From Planktothrix serta PCC 8927 (GTDB lineage Bacteria; Cyanobacteriota; Cyanobacteriia; Cyanobacteriales; Microcoleaceae): a DNA stretch of 64,000 nt. The notes beneath the pieces are model-generated. The model saw only the letters and a list, made by a program, of their open reading frames with translations, was not told the origin of the DNA and searched no databases. Each line of letters opens with the position of its first letter. Positions within the stretch are counted from its first letter, which is position 1. The stretch spans positions 163,930 through 227,929 of the forward strand of contig NZ_LR734824.1 of NCBI RefSeq assembly GCF_900010725.2. Direction: 5' to 3'. Below, one piece after another: positions 53,435 to 61,160 of this stretch. A program made the translations under genes and the position numbers.

Positions 53435-54838
53435 ATGACCACCTTAAATACTGTTTGGCAACAATTTACCCTACAAAACTTACTCATCTACCAATGGCGG
53501 AATACCAGTATTCTCTATCGCTTAACGGGAGTTTTACACCAATGGCGACAGGGAAGTTGGTTATTGCAGTGGGGTGAACCCTTGGGGGCATTATTAATCA
53601 CTATTGTATTCGGTTTAGCTCCTTTTGTGGGAACTGCATTAATAGGGGTTTTATTAATCGCTTGCGCCGCCTGGTGGCTATTATTAACTCTTACCGATGA
53701 ACCTTCACAAACAGCCTTTACTCCGATTCATTTAATTGTTTTATTATATTGGGGAATTGCTACCATTGCAACGGCTTTATCTCCGGTTAAAATGGCGGCA
53801 TTGAGTGGGTGGATTAAATTAACTCTTTATCTAATTTTATTCGCTTTAATGTCAAGGATATTGCGATCGCCTAAAATTCGTTCAATTTTTATTACTATCT
53901 TTTTACTAACGGCTTTAATTGTCAGTGTTTATGGTTTAAGACAATGGTTTTCTGGGGTAGAAGCCTTAGCGACTTGGGTTGATCCCACCTCTCCCCAATC
54001 CAAGTTAACACGGGTTTATAGTTATTTAGATAACCCCAATTTATTAGCTGGATATCTATTACCCGCAGTGGGTTTAAGTTTAGCATCATTTTTTGTTTGG
54101 AGGGGAATTTTACCCAAAGCATTAGCATTAACAATGATTGTTGTTAATTCCTCCTGTTTAGTCTTAACTTTTAGCCGAGGAGGATGGATTGGATTAGTCC
54201 TATTAATATTTGCCTTTGCCATTCTATTATTATACTGGTTAAGTATTCAGTTTTCTCCCTTTTGGCGACAATGGGCTTTACCCCTGGGTTTAACGGGATT
54301 AACCGTTTTTCTATTATTTGCAGTGCTATTTGTTCCCCCAGTTCGAGATCGGGTAGCGAGTATTTTTGCCGGACGGGGAGATAGTAGTAATAACTTTAGA
54401 ATTAATGTTTGGATGTCAGTAATTGAGATGATTAAAGATCGTCCAATATTAGGAATAGGCCCTGGAAATGTTGCCTTTAATAAGATTTATCCCCTTTATA
54501 TGCAGCCTCGTTACACCGCTTTAAGTGCCTATTCAGTAATTTTAGAAATTACTGTTGAAACTGGAATTATTGGTTTAAGTTGTTTTCTCTGGTTATTAAC
54601 CGTTACCTTTAATCAAGGATGGGTGCAATTAAAACGACTTCGAGAGTTAGGAAATTCCCAAGGATTTTGGTTAATGGCTGCTATTTCTACATTAGTGGGA
54701 ATGTTGGGTCATGGGTTGGTTGATACGGTTTGGTATCGTCCTCAAGTCAATACTTTATGGTGGTTAATGATTGCGTTAATTGCCAGTTATTATCAACCGA
54801 AACCCCAAATTTTATCCGATGAAGTTCAGACGGATTAA
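53435..54838 (+). CDS. ictB: IctB-family protein (O-antigen ligase-like)
   Basis: The ATG at 53435 is used (TTG at 53426 is the upstream alternative); 467 residues. About ten membrane helices with the Wzy_C/O-antigen ligase core. The sequence follows the IctB pattern closely: SRVYSYL-type YSYLDNPNLLAGYLLP, LTFSRGGWIGL, GRGDSSNNFRINVW, LGIGPGNVAFN, TALSAYSVILE. IctB was named for inorganic carbon accumulation, but its fold suggests a glycan ligase, so the carbon role is debated. Confidence 0.9.
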   Translation: MTTLNTVWQQFTLQNLLIYQWRNTSILYRLTGVLHQWRQGSWLLQWGEPLGALLITIVFGLAPFVGTALIGVLLIACAAWWLLLTLTDEPSQTAFTPIHLIVLLYWGIATIATALSPVKMAALSGWIKLTLYLILFALMSRILRSPKIRSIFITIFLLTALIVSVYGLRQWFSGVEALATWVDPTSPQSKLTRVYSYLDNPNLLAGYLLPAVGLSLASFFVWRGILPKALALTMIVVNSSCLVLTFSRGGWIGLVLLIFAFAILLLYWLSIQFSPFWRQWALPLGLTGLTVFLLFAVLFVPPVRDRVASIFAGRGDSSNNFRINVWMSVIEMIKDRPILGIGPGNVAFNKIYPLYMQPRYTALSAYSVILEITVETGIIGLSCFLWLLTVTFNQGWVQLKRLRELGNSQGFWLMAAISTLVGMLGHGLVDTVWYRPQVNTLWWLMIALIASYYQPKPQILSDEVQTD

Positions 54839-54900
54839 AATCCCTAATTCTTTTTCTCCTGCGTTAATCTCAATCCATCTAAAAATCGGGTATTCAAGGG

Positions 54901-55083
54901 TTATCCAATCCTCATTAATGCTTCTAATTCTTGGGTGATTGTGTGTTCAAGATTTTCTAATACTGAGGGAGGAATCAGCTTTTGAATTGAAGACCAAAGC
55001 TCCTGAGCTTTTTTAGAGTTATGCTGGGAATAGAATACACCAGCAACCGTAGAAGTAGAACCGTAGCAGAACAAGAATTCCAT
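54901..55083 (-). CDS. Small hypothetical protein, 60 residues
   Basis: A 60-residue frame from an ATG at 55083, with a weak GAG ribosome site. The sequence looks coding: an N-terminal GSTSTVAGVFYSQHN, then a helical AQELWSSIQKLIPPSVLENL and a C-terminal acidic helix. No family recognised and no partner gene nearby. Confidence 0.45.
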   Translation of the reverse strand: MEFLFCYGSTSTVAGVFYSQHNSKKAQELWSSIQKLIPPSVLENLEHTITQELEALMRIG

Positions 55084-55485
55084 AGTCAGATTCTCACAAA
55101 TTGATGATGTTTACCTGTACAAAGTAAACAGCAAATTGTCTGAATTTCCACTCATCCTTGTGCTAGTTTGCGATGTGATCCCGCAACAATTCTACACCCA
55201 ACGTTTCAGCCCCGGTCAATTGGTCTTAACCGCCCAACTCCTGGGGACAATTTCTCAAACTGGCACAATCCCTGGGGTATGACTCTAATTTATAGTGTTT
55301 TTCTCACTTGGCACAACAAAATAGGTGTTAATAGACATCGGCCTGTAAGAATTAAAATCCTCAAAATCAGTGAATTTACAGGGATTTGATCCCCGGTCAT
55401 AGCAGGTCTAAGTAATTTACCGTAGAGTCTCTTCCATTTTGAATAAAAACCTGTATTATATGTAAGGTAAACAAGGAGAAATCTT

Positions 55486-55580
55486 ACAACTTCCTTAAAA
55501 ACTGAGGAAAGTTGTGTTTTCTGAATGGTAGGTCAGAATAATCCAGGAAATTCCTTTTGTCTGATTGACAAAAGGGTTTT
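55486..55580 (+). ncRNA. Candidate structured RNA with two hairpins
   Basis: Hairpin 1: ACAACTTCCT (55486-55495) pairs with AGGAAAGTTGT (55505-55515) with one bulge, then GTTTT. Hairpin 2: CCTTTTGTC (55553-55561) pairs perfectly with GACAAAAGG (55567-55575), then GTTTT. The second looks like a terminator with no gene in front. It could be a small RNA or a long leader; no Rfam family was recognised. Confidence 0.3.
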
Positions 55581-55928
55581 GCTTGAGTTAAAAAGGGCTT
55601 TGATGAGTAGGGTGTTTTTATTCCCAATCTTTCCTAATTTCTAGCTTGAAGTTCAGGAACTGGGAGAAAACACTTTGAATCGGGTTCTATAGACGTCAGG
55701 GGAATATAAAAAGTGACTTTAATCAGGATCAATTCAGGATTTTTAGGAATCAAGAGTCCTCAATTGAATAGCTGAAAGTCGCTTCCAAATATTACCCTAA
55801 AATCCAGGCGGGTTAAATCTCAATCCAGGTTTAATTTCCAACTGACTATTCAGAAACATCCCTCAAATTAAGGTGTGTTTTTTCTCAATCTTGTCACTCA
55901 CTTATTTTCCCTTTTCTTGAGACATCCT

Positions 55929-56102
55929 ATGAAAAAGTTTGCTGTAGTATTCACGGGTTTAGCAATAGCTTCTTCTTGTTTATTAACTTCTTGTGGCGGG
56001 ACTCCCACCCCTGAAGCCACAACCGCTCCGGCGGCTTCTCCCACTCCGGCGACTTCTCCGGCTCCAGCGGCTTCTCCTACTCCGGCGGCTTCTCCCAAAT
56101 AA
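55929..56102 (+). CDS. Short lipoprotein with Pro-Ala-Ser-Thr repeats
   Basis: The ATG at 55929 gives 57 residues. The signal peptide with lipobox LLTSC predicts lipid attachment at Cys23. The rest of the protein is a low-complexity tail of APAASPTP-type repeats with no room for a folded domain. The DNA repeats every 12-24 bp accordingly. Short lipoproteins of this type are common in cyanobacteria; function unknown. Confidence 0.75.
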   Translation: MKKFAVVFTGLAIASSCLLTSCGGTPTPEATTAPAASPTPATSPAPAASPTPAASPK

Positions 56103-56184
56103 GGGAACTGATTTTCACAGATTCGAGATGATTTCCTCTCCAATTATTCAGGGGAGGAAATTGTTCTAATCGGATTAATTAGCC

Positions 56185-56601
56185 TCACGGTAACTTATAA
56201 CTTCCCACTCGAATTTTAACTTCTCCGTCCTGGGGATTTCCACTAAAAATAAACGCACCAGATGCTGATTCTCCCCCGGAAAGATAATCAATTTGTTGTT
56301 CTCCCTGTTCAATGACTTCTCCCTTCGAGTAAAATTCTCCAATCACTTGTACAGATTGTGCGGTTTCTCCCCCTTCATTAATTACCGTAAAGGTTACATA
56401 AAATTGTTCCTGCTCTTGGCGAATAGCTTCGGGTTGGGTGAGGGTTAAAACCGGAGGTTTATGCTTTTGAATTCGCCAGCTATAAACCACTAATCCCAGT
56501 AAAAGAACGAGAATAAAAATGGAAATACTCAAGCTGAATTTTTCAGCGATTGAACGGCTCGGTTTCGATGAATTTTGCTCAGAAATCTGATTTTTGATCA
56601 T
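56185..56601 (-). CDS. TIGR02588 family protein
   Basis: A 138-residue protein with one N-terminal membrane helix (LSISIFILVLLLGLVVYSW) and a periplasmic beta-rich domain (FYVTFTVINEGGETAQSVQVIGEF), as in TIGR02588. Its ATG overlaps the stop of the upstream TIGR02587 gene by 4 bp, so the two are translationally coupled. The family pair is conserved but of unknown function. Confidence 0.85.
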   Translation of the reverse strand: MIKNQISEQNSSKPSRSIAEKFSLSISIFILVLLLGLVVYSWRIQKHKPPVLTLTQPEAIRQEQEQFYVTFTVINEGGETAQSVQVIGEFYSKGEVIEQGEQQIDYLSGGESASGAFIFSGNPQDGEVKIRVGSYKLP

Positions 56602-57500
56602 ATTGCTAAACGTCCTGCTGCTCCCCCAATAGTTGCGGGAAGTCCTAAAATTAAAGTCGAGTTTAGCCCTAATATCCCCGGCTCACTAAAGCTCAATTTC
56701 TGAAAAAACCACAGCATTAAGACTGAAGTAATTAAAGAAATTAAGTAAGAAACAATCGTTTCTGTGTGGGGAGATTGAAATAATCCTTGCTGACGATGAC
56801 GCTTTTGTTGATTTCTAAAACCCGCCGCAAAAACAATACAATAGGAAATAATTAAAGATGCGATCATAATCGCAATTAACCAAGGTGGAGAAGTTGCACC
56901 TGCTAGAATACGAACTTCATCGGTAGGCGCAATACTAAAGGCGATAAACAGGGCTCCAATAAAGGTAGCACTAATATCATCCAGAGTATCCTGTAAATTG
57001 ATTTTATTGGCTTTTAAAAAATTAGATTTTATCGGTTTTTTATCCTGAGATGATGAGGATGAGTTAGACGATTCATCACTTAACATTAATTCCGCTAAAG
57101 CAGCACCCATCGCAAAGGGAATACTCTCTAAAATTATTTTTCCCAAGGCTTCATCTAGGGGAGTTTCTTGATTAATTTGTCGTAATAAAATTAAAATAAA
57201 GGTTGTACAAACTAATCCAATGGCTAAGGCTTCTACACTTTCTAACAGGGTATTTTTTAGGGTCTTGTGTTGATGACGACGGAATCCAGAAACTCGAATT
57301 AAAAGAAATACAACAAAATAGGTAATTCCCAAAAGAGTTAGCATTAAAGGAGGTTCTGTAAAGGAACCAATTTGCCAAACTTCCATTGTATATAACAGGG
57401 GAATTCCAAACAAAAACCCCCCAGAAATTCCTCGCACCAGTTCTTGGAACTCAAGAATCCAAGATTTTGAATGGCTTGAAGAATTAGCTTGTCTTTTCAT
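56598..57500 (-). CDS. TIGR02587 family integral membrane protein (DUF2391)
   Basis: A 300-residue protein with seven or more membrane helices. The start ELVRGISGGFLFGIPLLYTMEVW and the later DTLDDISATFIGALFIAFSIAPTDEVRIL are family hallmarks. The loop near residues 145-165 is Ser-rich. It is the first gene of the TIGR02587-TIGR02588 pair. No transport substrate is known. Confidence 0.88.
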   Translation of the reverse strand: MKRQANSSSHSKSWILEFQELVRGISGGFLFGIPLLYTMEVWQIGSFTEPPLMLTLLGITYFVVFLLIRVSGFRRHQHKTLKNTLLESVEALAIGLVCTTFILILLRQINQETPLDEALGKIILESIPFAMGAALAELMLSDESSNSSSSSQDKKPIKSNFLKANKINLQDTLDDISATFIGALFIAFSIAPTDEVRILAGATSPPWLIAIMIASLIISYCIVFAAGFRNQQKRHRQQGLFQSPHTETIVSYLISLITSVLMLWFFQKLSFSEPGILGLNSTLILGLPATIGGAAGRLAI

Positions 57501-57535
57501 AATAAAACATCAGAGGTTTGGAAATTCAGCCGATT

Positions 57536-57898
57536 TTATTTTCTGTTTTTTATTCCTGAATTTTCAGCCAGATCATCGGTTTTTGCTGCCATAATAAAAT
57601 CATTTCGATGTAACCCAAAAATGGCATGAGTCCACCAGGTTACAGTCACTTTTCCATATTCTGTTAATAATGCGGGATGATGATTTTCTAATTCGGCTAT
57701 TTCTCCGACTTGATTGGTAAACGCTAAAGCGGTTTTAAAATCAGGAAATGAATAACTTCTTTCTAACCGGGATTCTCCCTCTACTTCTATTAAATTCCAA
57801 TAGGGAATTTCCGGTTTGAGCTTGGCAATTTCTTCTAAACTCACGGGAGTTGATTTTTGATGGCAAGCTTCACAGGTCTGTTGAGTTAAGGATGTCAT
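57536..57898 (-). CDS. phhB: 4a-hydroxytetrahydrobiopterin dehydratase
   Basis: The ATG at 57898 is preferred over a TTG at 57931, since homology begins with TSLTQQTCEAC; 120 residues. The PCD/DCoH active-site pattern is complete: ELENHHPALLTEYGKVTVTWWTH with the catalytic His residues. The enzyme recycles pterin cofactors; cyanobacteria often carry it without an aromatic amino acid hydroxylase. It lies 35 bp before the TIGR02587 gene on the same strand. Confidence 0.92.
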   Translation of the reverse strand: MTSLTQQTCEACHQKSTPVSLEEIAKLKPEIPYWNLIEVEGESRLERSYSFPDFKTALAFTNQVGEIAELENHHPALLTEYGKVTVTWWTHAIFGLHRNDFIMAAKTDDLAENSGIKNRK

Positions 57899-57997
57899 TG
57901 TTATCGGCTTAATATTAACAATTGGGATCAATTTTTAAAGGTATTTAATCATCATAAAAAACTCAAGCTTAAATTTTATCTATCTACAGAGTGAAAT

Positions 57998-58933
57998 TCA
58001 CTGTTTGATTTTGGCCGATGGGGAGTCATAGGTAATTTCCTCGGATTGATATTCGGGAGGTTCAACATGAATTAAAATTCTAGCAGGATTAAAGCGATTA
58101 CCTAATTCTGCTTCAACGGCTTCTGTAATGCTGTGGGCGGTTTCGACATCGGTGGCTTCAACAATCATGTGCATTTCAATAAAAACTTGTCGCCCAATTA
58201 CGCCACGAGACGCAATATTATGACAGTTGACTACACCGGGAACAGACATAGATATCTCTTTGATTGTTTCCGGTGCGATCGCCATTTGATCTACTAACCA
58301 AGGCAGATTTTCTCTTAATACACTCCAACCACTTTTAAAGACTAATAACGCCACAGGAAAAGCTAAAATTACATCTAAATATTGCAATTTTGGCAAATTC
58401 CAAACTTCCCCTTGCCAAATTCCAATTAATCCCCCAATTACCATAATGGTAATCCAAACATCGCTCATGGTATGTTTAGCATCTGCCACTAAAACCGCAC
58501 TTCCTAAACGCTTTCCAGCAGAGCGTTCATAATAAGCGACAAAAATATTAATCCCTAAAACAATTAATAAAATCCATAATTCTTTAGGAGAAATTTCGAC
58601 AGGTTTACTTTCTCTAAACACCCGTTCCACGGTGCTACTCAAAATTTCAAAACAGGCAATTCCCAAAAAAACAGCCACACCCAAGGCTCCCAAAGCATCG
58701 AATTTTTGATGTCCATAAGGATGTTCCCGGTCGGGTTGAGGAGAGGCAAAATGATTCGTAACTAACCCTAAAATATTATTAGCACTATCGGTAACACTGT
58801 GTAGGGCATCAGCTAGTAAACTTAAAGAACCTGTTAGAGTTCCTACAATAACTTTAATGCTCATCACTATCAGGTTTAAACCCAGTGTGAGTAATAAAAC
58901 AAATTGAACTTTTGAGCGATTATCCTGAATCAT
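57998..58933 (-). CDS. Cation diffusion facilitator (CDF) transporter
   Basis: A 311-residue divalent-metal/proton antiporter. Six membrane helices in residues 12-210 with the metal-site motifs LLADALHSVTDSANN in helix 2 and LVADAKHTMSDVW in helix 5, whose Asp/His residues form the transport site. The C-terminal cytoplasmic domain (about 212-300) has the VNCHNIASRGVIGRQVFIEMHMIV ferredoxin-like fold. Zn, Fe, Co or Mn are possible cargoes; the DxxxD-type helix 2 site does not settle which. Confidence 0.92.
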   Translation of the reverse strand: MIQDNRSKVQFVLLLTLGLNLIVMSIKVIVGTLTGSLSLLADALHSVTDSANNILGLVTNHFASPQPDREHPYGHQKFDALGALGVAVFLGIACFEILSSTVERVFRESKPVEISPKELWILLIVLGINIFVAYYERSAGKRLGSAVLVADAKHTMSDVWITIMVIGGLIGIWQGEVWNLPKLQYLDVILAFPVALLVFKSGWSVLRENLPWLVDQMAIAPETIKEISMSVPGVVNCHNIASRGVIGRQVFIEMHMIVEATDVETAHSITEAVEAELGNRFNPARILIHVEPPEYQSEEITYDSPSAKIKQ

Positions 58934-59357
58934 AGAATCTCTCCTTTTCAGCTTTTATGGGGATCAAAAGCTATTTTTACAATATCATTTTATTCAGTTA
59001 ATTTAACTATTGAGATTAATTTTTATTAAAATTCTATAGCAATCCTATTTGAGTGGGGTTCAAAATTTAGGCTTAAAAGGGAACAGGGAACAGGGAACAT
59101 CGGATCTGGGAACAGGGGGTAATACTTCTGGTTGTTTCATATCAGTATTAAAATGTTACAACCTATTTAGGGTTGCTATATTGCTAACTTCTAGCTTTCC
59201 CTGTAAATGTTCCCTATCTCTTCTAATTTCTCGCGTCTATCTTAATAAAGGAGTAGAGCTTAATCAAATTTTGCTAAAAAGATAAACTCTCATTACGGTT
59301 AACTTAACAGTAAAATCAGATCAAAGGATTTTAATTGCTGTTTGGAATAGGTCTTCT
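58934..59357. other. 424-bp divergent gap holding a MITE-like element
   Basis: No gene supported. The central 146 bp form the repeat element at 59035-59180. Promoters for the CDF gene and the 59358 gene should lie on either side. Confidence 0.55.
59035..59180. repeat. MITE-like element with TATAGCAA inverted ends enclosing GGAACAG repeats
   Basis: The left end TATAGCAATCCTATTT (59035-59050) and the inverted right end, starting TTACAACCTATTTAGGGTTG at 59156, form an imperfect inverted pair. The right end is the dispersed repeat also at 5536 and 46441. Inside are GGAACAG heptamers (59079-59099, 59108-59117), as in the element at 35178. Confidence 0.55.
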
Positions 59358-59714
59358 ATGTCTGTAGCTTCACTCACACTCAATTTAACTCAGGGTTCTG
59401 TCTCCTTGCGCTTTACTCCCGAAGCCGCCCAAAATTTAAAAGCGGCGCTAGATGAATTGATGCAAAAACTCAAAGCTGTGGCTGCAAAAAATTCCCCAGG
59501 TGGGGGTAAACCTACGCCTCAAAAGCCAATAGAATATCAATATACTGGGGATGTTTTTTTAGAAGTCTTCTGCAATCCCAATATTTGGCCCAGTCCCTTT
59601 GCCGCCAAAGTCTTGATTACAGTCCGAGATGAACGGATTAAACTGATGACGGAAGCCGAACTCACCCGTCTTATTGATGATGTCAATCAATACCTCGATC
59701 AAGTCAACAAATAA
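59358..59714 (+). CDS. Conserved cyanobacterial hypothetical protein
   Basis: A 118-residue protein. The first half (VSLRFTPEAAQNLKAALDELMQKLKAVA) is an amphipathic helix, followed by a Pro/Gly linker and a compact part with VFLEVFCNPNIWPSPFAAKVLITVRDERIKLM. I do not recognise a named family, but the composition and codon use are those of a real gene. It precedes the phasin-like gene by 139 bp with a hairpin between. Confidence 0.65.
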   Translation: MSVASLTLNLTQGSVSLRFTPEAAQNLKAALDELMQKLKAVAAKNSPGGGKPTPQKPIEYQYTGDVFLEVFCNPNIWPSPFAAKVLITVRDERIKLMTEAELTRLIDDVNQYLDQVNK

Positions 59715-59750
59715 GCTGTTAGAATATACGAGCCAAAGAGGGCTTCTTTA

Positions 59751-59797
59751 GAGGTTCGGCTTACTCATTTACAGCCAAGCTATCCGAAGCCGAACTC
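59751..59797 (+). terminator. Hairpin between 59358 gene and phasin-like gene
   Basis: GAGGTTCGGCTT (59751-59762) pairs with AAGCCGAACTC (59787-59797) with one bulge. It lies 37 bp after the stop and has no T-run. Confidence 0.4.
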
Positions 59798-59853
59798 AAC
59801 CAAGCTTGAATCATTGTACTCAAAATGTCTAATTGAGGAATAGTTTGATTCTG

Positions 59854-60252
59854 ATGAATGCTGAACACTTAACCGACTTACTCCACCAAGGATTTCGCGT
59901 TACCCTGGGCGCGACATCTTCCCTGATCGAGATCCTACAAGATCCTTACAAGCGCAATGAGAATCTCGGAAAAATTCAGTCTCAGTTTAGCGAATTAGCT
60001 GATGAATGGGCTGAAAAAGGAAAAATGACTGAGCAGGAAGCGCGCAATTTTGTTGATACGATCCTCTCTCAGCGCCCTCAGAACGTCAATACAGACACCA
60101 CAACAACGGTAACAACCTCCCCTGTTACCACTCCAACGGCTCCCGTAACCTCAGACCCCGAACCTGTCCGGGAAATTCAAGAACTCACAACCCAAATTGC
60201 TGAGTTAAGAGATGAATTAAAACGTCTACGCGAATCTAATTCTTCTCACTAA
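59854..60252 (+). CDS. Phasin-like / PhaF-type helical protein
   Basis: The ATG at 59854 (a TTG lies at 59833) gives 132 residues. Residues 1-70 (LLHQGFRVTLGATSSLIEILQD, FSELADEWAEKGKMTEQEARNFVDTIL) are amphipathic helices like the PhaF/PhaI polyhydroxyalkanoate granule phasins. A Thr/Pro-rich linker then leads to a C-terminal coiled coil (REIQELTTQIAELRDELKRL). A granule or membrane-surface structural role is likely; no PHA synthesis gene is nearby. Confidence 0.65.
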   Translation: MNAEHLTDLLHQGFRVTLGATSSLIEILQDPYKRNENLGKIQSQFSELADEWAEKGKMTEQEARNFVDTILSQRPQNVNTDTTTTVTTSPVTTPTAPVTSDPEPVREIQELTTQIAELRDELKRLRESNSSH

Positions 60253-60701
60253 TCATGATAAAGCCCGCCTCCACAACTCAATTCTTGGGATCAGAATTCA
60301 CACGAATTGGGTTTAAGGTTGGAGGGCGGGATTATCGTTTTAACTATTATTATTTGATATCTAATTGCAGAACCTATCCTGAGATTGTTCACTTTCAGAT
60401 GGCAATCAATATCAAATCGCACGAGCTTAAATTTTAACTTTATTATTCGTTCCAGAATCTCAGGCTTTGAGCAACTTTCCTCCAAACCGCGAGAAGTAAT
60501 CCTTTGTCAGCCTATTGATCCCGAATTCAAGATGTTTTAGACTAAAGACATCACGGATCAGCGAGGTTTGAAAGATTAGCTAAATTGAGTTTCTAACTAA
60601 ACCTGAATCAGTAGCCCGATCAATTTCAGACTACAGGAGCCAACATTTAGCGAACTAAAAGGTCTGAAAAATCTTTTGTGTTTTAAAATTCATTGGGGAT
60701 T
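60253..60701. other. 449-bp gap, one inverted GC-rich pair, no gene supported
   Basis: Contains CCCGCCTCCA (about 60264) and its inverse TGGAGGGCGGG (about 60320), which could form a long-loop stem after the phasin-like gene. Two overlapping short frames on opposite strands look random. Confidence 0.5.
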
Positions 60702-60926
60702 TTAGTCGTTATCCCAGGTTTCATGGCCAATCAAGTCGCCAATCCGATCTCGAAGCAAGAAATTGCATTCTTCCAACTCACACTCCACACAAGCCCATTC
60801 CCGCGCCGGAATATATTGGCAAAGTGTATAGATGGGTTGCTGACGGCTCACAATTCCCTTGGTGACGAGTTGGCGGGCTTCGTCTTTGATCACATCTAAA
60901 GAATATTGGACAGTGGTGTAAGTCAT
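60702..60926 (-). CDS. DUF4327 family protein
   Basis: The ATG at 60926 is chosen because the family starts with TYTTVQYSLDVIKDEARQLV; the 14 extra upstream residues are not typical. This gives 74 residues, the usual DUF4327 length. The second half has QPIYTLCQYIPAREWACVECELE and RDRIGDLIGHETW. The family is restricted to cyanobacteria and its function is unknown. It is transcribed alone. Confidence 0.9.
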   Translation of the reverse strand: MTYTTVQYSLDVIKDEARQLVTKGIVSRQQPIYTLCQYIPAREWACVECELEECNFLLRDRIGDLIGHETWDND

Positions 60927-61160
60927 AGTTCGCCCTCTTGGCGTTGCCGGAGAAGTTTTTGGCATCACTATTAATTAATATAATCGAAAAACTGATTTTA
61001 GGAAAGGTTTTTTTTCAGTATAAGCCAATACAAATAGCTTTACTTTTTTGATAAAAACCTAAAAAGTCACTAGACATACTCCCAGGAAGGGGGTTAAGCC
61101 TCCCCACATTATCCGAACTTAGGCTTGAATTGATGATTAGACACAATTGTTAAATTTTAC

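Larger units (their letters stand above)
54839..55928. other. About 1.1 kb with few genes: small ORF, coding remnant, hairpins
   Basis: Besides the 60-residue ORF, a plus-strand open stretch at 55136-55282 reads CDVIPQQFYTQRFSPGQLVL and ends GTISQTGTIPGV-stop without an ATG, like a gene tail. Two hairpins follow at 55486-55515 and 55553-55580. The last 300 bp before the lipoprotein show nothing else. Confidence 0.5.

Noticed and set aside
55898..56143. 81-codon minus-strand ORF opposite the short lipoprotein
   Set aside because: Gly/Ala/Val repeats arise from the antisense of the APAASP repeat; the plus strand has a signal peptide and lipobox.
60255..60485. Two 60-64 codon frames on opposite strands
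   Set aside because: They overlap each other, show no ribosome binding site and no protein-like pattern.
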